A stretch of 64,000 nt of DNA, taken from assembly GCA_963833235.1 (NCBI GenBank), contig CAWHXG010000003.1, positions 62,001-126,000 of the forward strand, in the 5' to 3' direction. This DNA comes from CAWHXG01 sp963833235 (GTDB lineage Bacteria > Pseudomonadota > Alphaproteobacteria > Rhodobacterales > Rhodobacteraceae). Of this stretch, positions 9,376-18,951 are shown in pieces. Position numbers and translations under genes: made by a program. Numbering within the stretch: the stretch's first letter is position 1; each line of letters opens with the position of its first letter. The notes under the pieces were generated by a model. It had not been told where the DNA came from and made no database searches. It saw only the letters and a program-made list of their open reading frames with translations.

Positions 9376-10299
9376 ATGGCCATCGTTCCCGATCCCCCGC
9401 GCCCGCCCCTCGAACGCCCCCTGCGGGCCGCGGCCTGGATGACCGGCGCCGTGGCGTCCTTCAGCTCGATGGCCGTGGCCGGGCGCGTCGTGTCGGACCA
9501 GCTCGATACGTTCGAGATCATGACCTATCGCTCGGCCGGCGGGCTGATCGTGGTGCTGGCGGTGGCGGCCTGGGCGGGAGGGCTGCGGCAGATCTCCACC
9601 GCGCGGCTGGGGCTGCACCTGGCGCGCAACGCCTTTCATTTCGCCGGCCAGAACCTCTGGTTCCTGGCCATCACGCTGATCCCACTGGCGCAGGTCTTCG
9701 CGCTGGAATTCTCGTATCCGATCATGGTCGCGGTTCTGGCGCCCCTGCTGCTGGGCGAGCCTCGGTCGCGGTCGCGGCTGCTGGCGGCGGGCGCCGGCTT
9801 TCTCGGCATCCTCATCATCGTGCGGCCGGGGCTCGAGACGCTGAGCCTCGGCACCCTGTGCGCCCTGCTGGCGGCGATGGGGTTCGCCGCGACGGCCATC
9901 GCCACCAAGGTGCTGACCCGCACCCAGTGGATCACCACGATCCTCTTCTGGCTGACGTCCATGCAGCTCGGCATGGGTCTGCTGACCGCCGGCTACGACG
10001 GCGACATCGCCCGGCCCGACGCCGCCGCGGCCCCGTGGGTCCTGCTGATCGCACTGGCGGGACTGGCGGCGCATTACTGCCTGACGATGGCGCTGAGCGA
10101 GGCGTCCGCCGCCGTCGTGACGCCGATGGATTTCGCGCGGCTGCCGGTGATCGCCGTGGTGGGCGCGCTGGTCTATGGCGAGGCGCTGGACCCGTTCGTG
10201 TTCCTCGGCGGCGCGGTGATCCTCGCCGCCAACTGGGTGAACCTGCGCAGACCCGCAGATCACGGCAAATCTGCACCATCGCCCCATATGACGGATTGA
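9376..10299 (+). CDS. DMT-superfamily (EamA) transporter
   Basis: 307 aa with about ten hydrophobic segments arranged as two EamA repeats (about 20-150 and 165-295). Each repeat ends with the typical pattern of a short helix followed by a Gly/Pro-rich turn, for example EPRSRSRLLAAGAGFLGI. The start is ATG at 9376. It is an inner-membrane carrier, probably exporting an amino acid, nucleoside or related metabolite; specificity cannot be read from sequence. It is divergent from rpoD and followed 110 bp later by a porin-type gene on the same strand, with no evidence that they share a transcript. Confidence 0.88.
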   Translation: MAIVPDPPRPPLERPLRAAAWMTGAVASFSSMAVAGRVVSDQLDTFEIMTYRSAGGLIVVLAVAAWAGGLRQISTARLGLHLARNAFHFAGQNLWFLAITLIPLAQVFALEFSYPIMVAVLAPLLLGEPRSRSRLLAAGAGFLGILIIVRPGLETLSLGTLCALLAAMGFAATAIATKVLTRTQWITTILFWLTSMQLGMGLLTAGYDGDIARPDAAAAPWVLLIALAGLAAHYCLTMALSEASAAVVTPMDFARLPVIAVVGALVYGEALDPFVFLGGAVILAANWVNLRRPADHGKSAPSPHMTD

Positions 10300-10409
10300 T
10301 GACGCGGCGTTCCACCACATGCGTCACCGCGAATCGCCTACCCACCCTCGCAGGCTCAAGATTGTCCGGCCCCAGGGGGGCGCGGCGCGCGTCAGGGGGA
10401 GACACCGAC

Positions 10410-11594
10410 ATGAAGACACTGATCTCTGCGGCGGCCGGTTGCGCGCTCTGCGCCGGCGCCGGATATGCCGGCGGCATCGACCGTTCGGGGCAGCCCATCG
10501 CCAACCTCTTCAAGGAGGGCAACTACGGCGAGTTCGCCCTGGGCTACACCGATCCCAGCGTCGACGGGAACGACCTGATCACGGGCCGGCCCATCGGCAA
10601 CGTGGGCGGAGACTACTTCCTGCCCGCCGTCGGCGTGAAGATCGACATCAACGAGAAGGTGTCGTTCCTGCTGCAGGGCACCGAGGATTACGGCTCCGAC
10701 ATCCGCTATGGCGGCGATCCCGCCACCACGGCCATCGGCGGCACGAAGGCCATCGCCGACAGCTACGCCGTGGCCCTGATCGGGCGCTACAAGTTCACCG
10801 AGAACTTCAGCGTCCATGGCGGCCTGCGGGCCGACCGGGCGCGCGGCACGATCCGGCTGGACGGTCTGGCCTATGGCGGCACCGCGCAGGTGAACCCCCT
10901 GACGGGGGAGCGCACCGGCGGCGGCGTCTCGGGCTACGACCTGAAGCTCGACAGCGATTACGGCTATGGCTACATCGTCGGCGGCGCGTTCGAGGTGCCC
11001 GACATCGCCCTGCGCCTGGCGGTGACCTACCATTCCGCCGTGGAGCACGACTTCAAGACCCGCGAGCGCTTCCCGCTCGACGTGACCGGAGACGGCATCG
11101 CCGACACCACCCGCGAAGTGGATGGCGGCAAGACCAACGTCGATACCCCCCAGGCGGTCAACATCGAGTTCCAGACGGGCATCGCGCCGGAAACCCTGCT
11201 CTTCGGCGGCCTGCGCTGGCAGGAATGGTCGGAATTCAAGATCGAGCCCGAAGCCTTCGCGGCGGCGACCGGGCGCGGCATCGTCAGCCTCGACGACACG
11301 GTGACCTACACGCTGGGCGTCGGGCGCCGGTTCACCCCCGCCTTCGCGGCCTCCGTCGCCTACATCTACGAGGCCCCGCAGGACGACCGCAAGAAATCGC
11401 CGCTGGCGCCCTATACCGGCCAGCGCGCGGTCCTGCTGGGCGCGAGCTACCGGTTCGACGCGCTGGAGCTGTCGGGCGGCGTGCGCTACTCGCTCCTCGG
11501 AGACGCCAAGCCGGCAACCGCCGACACCGCCCGCGCGGAGTTCGACAACAACCGCGCGGTCAGCGTGGGCGTGCGGCTGGGCTACTACTTCTAG
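10410..11594 (+). CDS. FadL/OmpP1 family outer-membrane transport protein
   Basis: 394 aa. A signal peptide covers about residues 1-20 (ends AGAGYAG). The mature N-terminus GIDRSGQPIANLF resembles the FadL plug region, which in the family starts with a Gly/Arg/Ser-rich segment. Alternating hydrophobic strands continue to the C-terminal aromatic residue (GVRLGYYF), typical of an outer-membrane beta-barrel. FadL-type channels take up long-chain fatty acids or other hydrophobic compounds. GGGGGAGAC precedes the ATG at 10410. It stands alone; no fadD or beta-oxidation gene is adjacent. Confidence 0.85.
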   Translation: MKTLISAAAGCALCAGAGYAGGIDRSGQPIANLFKEGNYGEFALGYTDPSVDGNDLITGRPIGNVGGDYFLPAVGVKIDINEKVSFLLQGTEDYGSDIRYGGDPATTAIGGTKAIADSYAVALIGRYKFTENFSVHGGLRADRARGTIRLDGLAYGGTAQVNPLTGERTGGGVSGYDLKLDSDYGYGYIVGGAFEVPDIALRLAVTYHSAVEHDFKTRERFPLDVTGDGIADTTREVDGGKTNVDTPQAVNIEFQTGIAPETLLFGGLRWQEWSEFKIEPEAFAAATGRGIVSLDDTVTYTLGVGRRFTPAFAASVAYIYEAPQDDRKKSPLAPYTGQRAVLLGASYRFDALELSGGVRYSLLGDAKPATADTARAEFDNNRAVSVGVRLGYYF

Positions 11595-11882
11595 GCCGGC
11601 GGGGGCTGCGGCCCCTGTCCGAAGGCACCCCCGAGATCGGTCGAGACGCCCGGCGGACGATGCCCGTCGGGCGCGTTGCGTGGATCCGGCCGGCCGGTGC
11701 GTTGCCCTCCCGCGCCCGGCGCATGCGGCACGCCACGGCACGCCTCGGCGCCGCGCCGGGGCAGGTGCCCCCCCCTGCCCCAACCGGCACCGGGCCCCGC
11801 ACGCGGCCGCCCTTTGCGTCGGCCCGGCCATCCTGCTAGAGCGCGGCCTCTGGCGCGGCGCGCGGGATGAAGGCGGCGGAGA

Positions 11883-12748
11883 ATGAGCTTACCAACGGCG
11901 AAGGCCTGGCGCGCGGATCCCGCCAGGCGGGTCTGCCTCTTCGGCATGTCGGGCCTCGGCAAGACGCACCTGTCCGCCCTGCTGCGCGGTTCGGGCGACT
12001 GGTTCCACTATTCCGTCGATTACCGCATCGGCACCCGCTACATGGGCGAGCACATCGTCGACAACTTCAAGCGCGAGGCGATGCGCAACCCCTTCCTGGC
12101 GGAACTGCTGCTGAGCGACAGCATCTACATCGCCAGCAACATCACGTTCGACAACCTCGCCCCGCTCTCGACCTATCTCGGCAAGCCCGGCGATCCGGCG
12201 CGCGGCGGCCTGCCGCTCGAGGAATACAGCTGCGTCAGGAACAGCACCGGCAGGCCGAGGTCGCGGCCCTCCTCGACACCGCGCATTTCGCCGACCGGGC
12301 GCAGCGGCTCTACGACTATGCGCATTTCGTCTGCGACAGCGGCGGCTCGATCTGCGAGGTGGTGGACCCGGGCGATCCGGACGATCCGGTGCTCACGGCC
12401 CTGCAGCAGGCGGGCCTGATGGTGTGGATCGAAGGCGACGCCGCGCATACCGAGGCGCTGATCCGCCGCTTCGATGCCGCGCCGAAGCCGATGTATTACC
12501 GCCCGGAGGTTCTGGACCGCGACTGGGCGGCCTATCTGACCGAGACCGGCGTCGCGGAGGACGAGGTGGATCCCGACGCCTTCGTGCGCTGGATCTTCGC
12601 GCGCGCCCTGGCCGATCGGCAGCCGCGCTACGCGGCGATGGCGCGGAACTGGGGCGTCTCGGTGACGGCGGCAGAGGTGGCGGCGGTGCGCGACGCGGCC
12701 GACTTCGTCGATCTGGTGGCCCTGGCGCTCGACCGGCGCGGCGCCTGA
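11883..12748 (+). pseudogene. P-loop ATPase/kinase-like protein, frameshifted
   Basis: The N-terminal part reads in the frame of the ATG at 11883 and contains a Walker A motif FGMSGLGKTHLS near residue 20. That frame fails after GLPLEEY; the sequence resumes one frame over with LRQEQHRQAEVAALLDTAHF and continues to the stop at 12748. One missing base at about 12226-12232 reconciles both parts into a protein of roughly 288 aa. The P-loop and the conserved RYMGEHIVDNFKREAM segment suggest a nucleotide-binding protein whose family I cannot name. It sits 79 bp upstream of metA, which is also frameshifted, so sequencing error is as likely as true decay. Confidence 0.7.
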
Positions 12749-12777
12749 CCCAAGGGTCCGAAGGCCCCTGATCATCC

Positions 12778-12796
12778 ATGGGGCCGGCGGCCCCAT
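12778..12796 (+). repeat. Perfect hairpin in the metA leader
   Basis: ATGGGGCC at 12778-12785, loop GGC, then GGCCCCAT at 12789-12796. It lies 31 bp before the metA start. It may be the end-of-gene hairpin of the upstream P-loop gene or part of a metA leader. It has no T tract and does not match the SAM-II riboswitch consensus. Confidence 0.5.
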
Positions 12797-12827
12797 CACG
12801 ACACGAGCGAACCGAAAGGACAATCAG

Positions 12828-13748
12828 GTGCCCATCCGCATCCCGGCCGAGCTTCCCGCCTACGACGTGCTGACCCGCGAGGGCGTGATGGTGATGTCGG
12901 CGAGAAGAGGGCGAACGGCAGGACATCCGGCCCCTGCAGATCGGCCTGCTGAACCTGATGCCGAGAAGATCCGCGACCGAGAACGCAGTTCGCCCGGCTG
13001 ATCGGCGCGACGCCCCTGCAGATCGAACTGACCCTGATCCGCATGACCGAGCATCAGACGCGCAATACCTCGCCGGAGCATATGGAGGCGTTCTATCGCC
13101 CCTTTGAGGACGTGCGCGACGCGAAGTTCGACGGGCTGGTCATCACCGGCGCGCCCATCGAGCATCTGCGATTTCGCCGAGGTGACCTACTGGGACGAGC
13201 TGCGCGAGGTCTTCGACTGGACCCAGACCAACGTCCATTCGACCTTCGGGGTCTGCTGGGGCGGCATGGCGATGATCCACCTGCTCCACGGGGTGGACAA
13301 GCACATGCTGCCGCAAAAGGCGTTCGGCTGCTTCCGGCACCGAAACCTCGCCCCCGCCTCGCCCTACCTGCGCGGCTTCTCCGACGATTTCGTCGTCCCC
13401 GTCAGCCGCTGGACAGAGATGCGGCAGGCCGAGATCGACGCCGCGCCGGGGCTGCACCACGCTTCTGGGCAGCGCCGAAGCCGGGCCCTGCCTGGTCGAG
13501 GACCCGGCGCACCGCGCGCTCTACATCTTCAACCATTTCGAATACGACAGCGACACCCTGAAGCGGGAATACGACCGCGACGTCGCGGCGGGCGAGCCGA
13601 TCGAGTGCCCTGCAACTACTACCCGGATGACGATCCCGCGCGCCCGCCCCTGAACCGCTGGCGAAGCCATGCGCATCTGCTATATGGCAACTGGATCAAC
13701 GAGATTTACCAGTCAACGAAGTACGATCTGAATGAAATTGGCCGCTAG
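12828..13748 (+). pseudogene. metA: Homoserine O-acyltransferase (MetA), multiply frameshifted
   Basis: Pieces of a single MetA protein are spread over all three frames. They start from GTG at 12828 (MPIRIPAELPAYDVLTREG) and end with INEIYQSTKYDLNEIGR at 13748. The catalytic FGVCWGGMA segment and HLLHGVDKHMLPQKAFG are intact. Reassembly needs extra bases at about 12903, 12972, 12984, 13170 and 13460, and missing bases at about 12964 and 13607; the net change is a multiple of three. Intact, it would be about 306 aa and acylate homoserine for methionine synthesis. Selection has kept the amino-acid pattern on both sides of each indel, so this is either very recent decay or local sequencing error. 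Its 3' end overlaps the next gene by 17 bp. Confidence 0.85.
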
Positions 13749-14754
13749 CCTCACCGCCCTGACAACCGCCGCCCTGGTCCTCGCCGGATGTGCCGGCGTG
13801 GGCGGCCGCGCGGCGCAGCGCGAGGCGGCGGCCGAGGCGGCGTATCCGCCCACGGGCCGCCTTCTCGATGTGGACGGCGTTCGGGTCCATGCCGATGTGC
13901 AGGGCGCCGGCCCCGATCTGGTGCTGATCCACGGCGCGGGCGGCAGCACCCGGGATTTCACCTTCGATCTGGTCGCGCGCCTCAGCGACCGTTTCCGCGT
14001 CATCGCCTTCGACAGGCCCGGCCACGGCTACACCGGCCGCGCCGGACCGCAATACACCGGCCCGTTCGAGACGGACGCCGAGAGCCCCGCCGCCCAGGCC
14101 CGGCTGCTGCTAGCCGCGGCCGACCAGCTCGAGGTCCGCGACCCGGTGGTCCTCGGCCACAGCTTCGGCGGGTCGGTGGCGATGGCCTGGGCGCTGGAGC
14201 GGCCCGAGGAGACCGCGGCCCTGGTCATCGTCTCGGGCGCCACGATGCCCTGGCCGGGCGGCCTCGGCGCCAACTACACCGTGCCGGCCACGGCCCTTGG
14301 CGGGGCGGTTCTGGTGCCCTTCGTCACCGCCTTCGCCACCCAGGCGCAGGCCGAGGCGGTGCTGACCCGCGTCTTCGCGCCACAGGCGGTGCCCAAGGGC
14401 TATGCCGCCTATTTCGGGCTGCCCATGTCGATGCGGCGGGCGTCCTTCCGCGCCAATGCCCGGCAGGTGGCCACGCTGCGGCCCCATATCGTCGAGATGT
14501 CGCAGCGCTACGGCGCCCTTGCGATGCCGGTGGAGCTGATCCACGGCACCGCCGACGAGATCGTGCCGCTCAACGTCCACGCCGGACCCCTGTCGAAGGT
14601 GCTGCCGGATGCGCGGCTGACGGCGCTCGACGGGATCGGCCACATGCCGCAGCACGTGGCGACCGACGCCGTCGTCGCGGCCATCGACCGTGCAGCCGCC
14701 CGCGCCGCCGCCCGTGCCGCCGCCCCCGGGGCCGACCGGGCGCGATTGCCCTGA
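13732..14754 (+). CDS. Alpha/beta-fold hydrolase, lipoprotein
   Basis: 340 aa starting at ATG 13732. The signal ends LVLAGC with the lipid-anchor Cys at residue 20. The hydrolase domain begins near residue 42. It shows the oxyanion HGAGG (67-71), the nucleophile elbow GHSFGG with Ser144, a late acid in HGTADEIVP and the catalytic His in GIGHMPQH. The substrate is unknown; membrane-anchored versions are usually esterases. The C-terminus is an Ala/Arg tail. It overlaps the metA end by 17 bp, so it may be co-transcribed with metA, and is followed 27 bp later by the polyphosphate kinase gene. Confidence 0.9.
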   Translation: MKLAASLTALTTAALVLAGCAGVGGRAAQREAAAEAAYPPTGRLLDVDGVRVHADVQGAGPDLVLIHGAGGSTRDFTFDLVARLSDRFRVIAFDRPGHGYTGRAGPQYTGPFETDAESPAAQARLLLAAADQLEVRDPVVLGHSFGGSVAMAWALERPEETAALVIVSGATMPWPGGLGANYTVPATALGGAVLVPFVTAFATQAQAEAVLTRVFAPQAVPKGYAAYFGLPMSMRRASFRANARQVATLRPHIVEMSQRYGALAMPVELIHGTADEIVPLNVHAGPLSKVLPDARLTALDGIGHMPQHVATDAVVAAIDRAAARAAARAAAPGADRARLP

Positions 14755-14781
14755 CGCTGTCTTCGCCGTAGCCTCGCGGAC

Positions 14782-15663
14782 ATGACAAAGAAAAAGCACC
14801 CCTCCCGCACCGCCCCGATCGCCGACTACGCCAGGACCGAGGCGCCGAAGGCCGTGCGCGCCGCGATCGCGAAGTGCGACGGCAAGACCATCCTGTCGAA
14901 AAGCTACCCCTACGACAGCCGGATGAACCGCAAGACCTACGAGAAGACCCTCTACGCGCTGCAGATCGAACTGGCCAAGCTGCAGGCCTGGGTGCAGTCG
15001 ACGGGCGCGCGCGTGGTCGTCATCTTCGAGGGGCGCGACGCGTCCGGCAAGGGCGGCACGATCATGCGCTTCCGCGAGAACATGAACCCGCGGGTCGCCA
15101 ACATCGTGGCGTTGGCCAAGCCCACCGCGACCGAGGCCGGGCAATGGTACTTCCAGCGCTACATCGCGCATCTTCCCACGGCCGGGCAGATCGTCCTCTT
15201 CGACAGGTCGTGGTACAACCGCGGCGTGGTCGAGCATGTCTTCGGCTTCTGCACGGCCGAAGAGCGCGAGCTCTTCTTCCAGCAGACCGACGGGTTCGAG
15301 CGGGCGCTGGTCGGCGAGGGCATCCTGCTCTTCAAGTTGTGGCTCAACGTCGGGCGCGCGGAGCAGCTGCGCCGGTTCCTCGAACGCGAGGACGACCCCC
15401 TCAAGCAATGGAAGCTGAGCCAGATCGACATCGACGGCCTGCGCCAATGGGATGCCTACACCAAGGCCATCGCCGAGACGTTCGAGCGGACGCACCTGCC
15501 GGCGGCGCCCTGGACCATCGTGCGCTCCGACGACAAGCGGCGGGCGCGAATCGCGGCCATCCAGGCGGTGCTCTCGGCGATCGAGTACGACGGGCGCGAC
15601 GACGATCTGGTCAAGCCGCCCGACCCCGCGATCTGCGGCGGCCCCGACATCTGGCATGCCTAA
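14782..15663 (+). CDS. ppk2: Polyphosphate kinase 2 (PPK2 family)
   Basis: 293 aa, the length of one-domain PPK2 enzymes. Walker A is FEGRDASGKGG at 82-92, and the Walker B-type segment VLFDRSWYNRGVVE lies about 60 residues on. The lid-region Arg residues and the KQWKLSQID motif are present. The family transfers phosphate between polyphosphate and nucleoside diphosphates, mostly regenerating GTP or ATP. The start is ATG at 14782. Its end overlaps the TetR gene start by 8 bp, indicating translational coupling with that regulator. Confidence 0.95.
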   Translation: MTKKKHPSRTAPIADYARTEAPKAVRAAIAKCDGKTILSKSYPYDSRMNRKTYEKTLYALQIELAKLQAWVQSTGARVVVIFEGRDASGKGGTIMRFRENMNPRVANIVALAKPTATEAGQWYFQRYIAHLPTAGQIVLFDRSWYNRGVVEHVFGFCTAEERELFFQQTDGFERALVGEGILLFKLWLNVGRAEQLRRFLEREDDPLKQWKLSQIDIDGLRQWDAYTKAIAETFERTHLPAAPWTIVRSDDKRRARIAAIQAVLSAIEYDGRDDDLVKPPDPAICGGPDIWHA

Positions 15664-16273
15664 ACGCGGCTACCATCACGGCAACCTGCGGCAGGCGCTG
15701 GTCGACGCGGCGCTGGTGCTGATCGCCGGGAAGGGGCCGATGGGCTTCACCCTGTCCGAGGCGGCGAAGGCGGCGGGCGTGACCCCGGCGGCGGTCTACC
15801 GGCATTTCGAAGGCCGCGAGGATCTGATCGCCGAGGCCGCCCGTCAGGGCTACGAGATCTTCGTCGACCTGATGGAATACGCGTTCGACCAGGGCCAGCC
15901 CTCCGATCTCGCCGCCTTCAAGGCGACCGGCCGCGCCTACCTGGCCTTCGCGCGGAAGTATCCCGGCCATTACGTGGCGATGTTCGAAAGCGGCGTGTCC
16001 GTCAATGCGTCGCCCGAGCTGGCGGCGGTGGCGGCGCGCGCGCAGGCCGTGCTGGAGCGGGCCGCCCACGGGCTGAGCCAGCACATCCCGCCGGACAAGC
16101 GCCCGCCCGCCGCGATGTTCAGCGCCCATGTCTGGGCGATGAGCCACGGTGTGGTCGAGCTCTTCGCCCGCGCCGCGCCCGGCACCGCCTCGCCCTTCAA
16201 CCCCGAGGACCTGCTGGAAAGCGGGATCGGCATCTACCTGCGCGGCCTTGGTCTGGTGGCGCCCGACCTGTGA
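15656..16273 (+). CDS. TetR/AcrR family transcriptional regulator
   Basis: 205 aa. The N-terminal HTH domain covers about residues 8-55: RGYHHGNLRQALVDAAL, then GFTLSEAAKAAGVTPAAVYRHF with the recognition helix. The remainder is a ligand-binding domain of the TetR_C type without a recognisable specificity. The ATG at 15656 overlaps the ppk2 stop by 8 bp. No divergent target gene is adjacent, so it may control its own ppk2-tetR transcript or distant genes. Confidence 0.92.
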   Translation: MPKRGYHHGNLRQALVDAALVLIAGKGPMGFTLSEAAKAAGVTPAAVYRHFEGREDLIAEAARQGYEIFVDLMEYAFDQGQPSDLAAFKATGRAYLAFARKYPGHYVAMFESGVSVNASPELAAVAARAQAVLERAAHGLSQHIPPDKRPPAAMFSAHVWAMSHGVVELFARAAPGTASPFNPEDLLESGIGIYLRGLGLVAPDL

Positions 16274-16346
16274 GCGTCGCCAGAGACGGCGGGCCCCGTT
16301 CCGTGCTAGGCTGGCACCCAATGCGAGCTACAGGAGGAGCCGACAA

Positions 16347-16691
16347 ATGAGCTATGTGGATGGATACGTCGCGGCCGTGCCGAAGGCGAACCGTGAGGCG
16401 TTCGTGCGCTTCTGCGGCACCGCGGCCGAGGTCTTCAAGAGCCACGGCGCCCTCGAGGTGGTCGACACCTGGGGCGACGACGTGCCGGACGGCAAGCTGA
16501 CCTCCTTCCCGATGGCGGTGAACTGCGGGGCGGACGAGGTGGTCAGCTTCGGCTACATCGTCTGGCCCTCCAAGGAGGCCCGCGACGCCGGGATGCAGGC
16601 GGCCATGGCCGACGAACGCATGGGCGGCGACATGGCCGAGATGCCATTCGACGGACAGCGGATGATCTTCGGGGGGTTCAGGACGATCTGA
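16347..16691 (+). CDS. DUF1428 family protein
   Basis: 114 aa. It starts MSYVDGYVAAVPKANREAF, the family's typical opening, and continues with WGDDVPDGK and SFGYIVWPSKEARD, ending MPFDGQRMIFGGF. DUF1428 proteins are small cytosolic ferredoxin-like (dimeric alpha/beta barrel) proteins of unknown role. AGGAGG is 7 nt upstream of the ATG at 16347, a strong ribosome site. It lies 73 bp after the TetR gene on the same strand. Confidence 0.92.
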   Translation: MSYVDGYVAAVPKANREAFVRFCGTAAEVFKSHGALEVVDTWGDDVPDGKLTSFPMAVNCGADEVVSFGYIVWPSKEARDAGMQAAMADERMGGDMAEMPFDGQRMIFGGFRTI

Positions 16692-17089
16692 GGGGGGTGA
16701 GCGGGATGGCGGGGGCGCGGAGTTTGCTGCCGTACCCCGGATATCGGCCATCACGCCCTGGACTGGAACGGCGGTTTTTGCCGGTGGCGCAAACCCCGTG
16801 TCGAAACCGGTTCCAGGCGAGCAGCACGGGACGAAAAGTTGGGGTTACGCCGCCTCGGCGGAAGAAAGGTCAAGCCGGTCACACTCGGCCCCTATGTCCA
16901 CCCCAACGGCAATCTGCGCGATCATGGGAAACGGGTTCCCAAGGCTTGGCGCGGGAGTCCGCTCCCTCCGGCATCAGACCCGCTTCTGTCGCAGAGACTG
17001 TAGAAATCTGACACGGCAGCGTCATCAGGCGTTGCGATGTAGGTTTCCGGCAGGAACGCCCGCTCGGCAACAGCAAGTGGAACCTCATC
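16692..17089. other. Non-coding gap before the metallophosphoesterase
   Basis: About 400 bp with no convincing gene. Base composition drops towards the right end, matching the lower-GC gene that follows, so the boundary of a possible transferred segment lies here. No terminal inverted repeats, integrase fragment or tRNA edge were seen. Confidence 0.5.
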
Positions 17090-18016
17090 ATGCTCACTCG
17101 TCGTACCCTTCTTTCCCGCAGCGCAGCTGTGGCAGGCGCTTCACTCATATCTCCATTTTCTGGCTTCGGCCCGGCATACGCTCAGGCGGCAGGTCCCATA
17201 TTTCGGTTTGGCGTGGTGTCGGACCCACAATACGCCCCCGTCCCTCCAAGAGGCAGCCGGTTCTATTCGCACTCCTTGTGGAAACTCAGCGAGGCTATCG
17301 CGGATTTCAACGAACAGGAGATCGAGTTCGTCGTCACGCTGGGCGATATCATCGACCGGCATTGGGAAAGCTATCTGCACATCTTGCCCGTCTATGAGAA
17401 ACTCGACGTCGACAACTTCTTCGTGCTCGGTAATCACGACTATGACGTCGCCGGCGACTACCTCGACGCGGTCGAGCGCGTCACGGGGCTGGAGCGCGCG
17501 TACTACGATTTCGCTGGTGGCGGTCACCGCTTCCTCGTCCTCGACGGCAACGAGATCAGCCTTTTCGCCAATGCGGAAGGCACTGAAAACCACGAGAGCG
17601 CCAGAGAGCGGCTATCTGCGATGGAGGCTTCTGGGGCTGTCAACGCCAAGACGTGGAACGGCGGGATCTCGGACGAACAATTCACCTGGATCGAGCAACA
17701 AATTCGTCAGGCCGCCGACGCGGATGAACGCGTGATAGTCATGGGTCACTATCCCATCTATCCAAAGGACGTTCACAACATGTGGGACGACGAGCAACTC
17801 GTTGCGCTCTTTGCTGCGCACGACAATGTCGTTCTCTACATGAATGGGCATAACCACGCCGGAAATTACGGCGAGGTGGGCGGCACACATTACGTAAACT
17901 TCAAAGGCATGGTCGAGACCGCGGACACCACCGCATATGCGACGCTTGAAGTCTGGGAAGACCGCATCGAGATGCTGGGCAAAGGGGTCGAAGTCAGCCG
18001 CACGCTGGCGATCTGA
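17090..18016 (+). CDS. Exported calcineurin-like metallophosphoesterase
   Basis: 308 aa. The N-terminus LTRRTLLSRSAAVAGASL with AYAQA near residue 31 looks like a Tat-type signal. The mature part has the complete metallophosphatase signature in order: GVVSDPQYAP, GDIIDRH, GNHDYD, GHYPIYP and GHNHAG, which bind two metals. It resembles Mn-dependent ADP-ribose/CDP-alcohol diphosphatases and other single-domain periplasmic phosphoesterases; the substrate is not known. Base composition is clearly lower in GC than the neighbours (many A/T-ending codons), suggesting transfer. It is flanked by gaps of about 400 and 255 bp and is probably monocistronic. Confidence 0.9.
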   Translation: MLTRRTLLSRSAAVAGASLISPFSGFGPAYAQAAGPIFRFGVVSDPQYAPVPPRGSRFYSHSLWKLSEAIADFNEQEIEFVVTLGDIIDRHWESYLHILPVYEKLDVDNFFVLGNHDYDVAGDYLDAVERVTGLERAYYDFAGGGHRFLVLDGNEISLFANAEGTENHESARERLSAMEASGAVNAKTWNGGISDEQFTWIEQQIRQAADADERVIVMGHYPIYPKDVHNMWDDEQLVALFAAHDNVVLYMNGHNHAGNYGEVGGTHYVNFKGMVETADTTAYATLEVWEDRIEMLGKGVEVSRTLAI

Positions 18017-18271
18017 CAGGACGATTTAAATGGGTTGGGCTGGGGCGATGTCCCGGCCCATTCATTTTCCGCATCAGAAACAAGCCCGGCATTCAACCCA
18101 AGGGCCGCCGCGCCCCGGGATCCGCTGTGCCTCCCACGCATGGATCGCGCCAGGCCGGCCCCGCGACAGGGTCGACTTGCCTCGCCAGCGGCTTTCGGAC
18201 CGCCGGTGACGACGTCCGGTTGCCAGCGCCTTCCACTGAACGACCCTCCCCTGCCGTTCCGCCTGAACTAG

Positions 18272-18811
18272 TCATTCCGCGCGATGCCAAGGGCCGTCAG
18301 CGCCAACCCGAACCGTCAGGTCGAAACAGAATCGATGCTCCCGTATCGTCTTCCCCATCAGCTCGCCCTCGAACACGCCCTCATCCCGCCCCCCCATGCG
18401 CGCGTAGAACGCGCGGGCGCGCCGGTTGCTCTCCAGCGCCGAGAGCGTCGCGTGCCGAAAGCCCTTCGCGGCGAGAAGCGCGAACGATGCGTCAAGCAGG
18501 GCCGCGCCGATCCCCAAAGACTGCAGCTCCTGGCGGACGTGCAGGTTGTCGATCAGCGGTGGATCGCGATCCGCCAGGGCACAGACGAAACCGGCGATGG
18601 CCCCTGCGGCGTTCGGCGGGTCGGCGACGAGGATCAGGTTCGGCCAGCCAAAGCGCCGATCCTGCCATTTCGCCGCCATTTCCGCGGGCAGATCGCCGTG
18701 CAGTTCGGCCGCGCTCAGTTCGGCGCCATAATTGGCCTGCCACGAGGCCAGATGCAGGGCGCAGATCGCTTTGCGGTCTGCCGGCGCGGCCGGGCGGATG
18801 ATTGGCGTCAT
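18272..18811 (-). CDS. GNAT family N-acetyltransferase
   Basis: 179 aa from ATG at 18809-18811. The GNAT pattern is evident: MTPIIRPAAPADRKAICAL at the N-terminus, LIDNLHVRQELQSLGIGAAL as the acetyl-CoA loop (variant of Q/RxxGxG/A near residue 105) and ALESNRRARAFYARMGG before the last strand. It probably acetylates a small molecule amine. It is convergent with the metallophosphoesterase gene and lies 140 bp from the DoxX gene upstream on the same strand. Confidence 0.88.
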   Translation of the reverse strand: MTPIIRPAAPADRKAICALHLASWQANYGAELSAAELHGDLPAEMAAKWQDRRFGWPNLILVADPPNAAGAIAGFVCALADRDPPLIDNLHVRQELQSLGIGAALLDASFALLAAKGFRHATLSALESNRRARAFYARMGGRDEGVFEGELMGKTIREHRFCFDLTVRVGADGPWHRAE

Positions 18812-18951
18812 GGCGGTGCTCGCTGTCGGGTGGCGCGTGTCGCAGGTTGCGACGGGATCGCCGACCGTCATGTGCACGATACGAAGGGCCGCGCCCTTCC
18901 GCAAACCGGGCGGTGCCCTCCCTGCTACCGGCCATCCCGTCAGGCCTTGGT

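Noticed and set aside
12749..12828. SAM-II riboswitch upstream of metA
   Set aside because: A hairpin is present but the SAM-II consensus blocks are absent; not enough to call a riboswitch.
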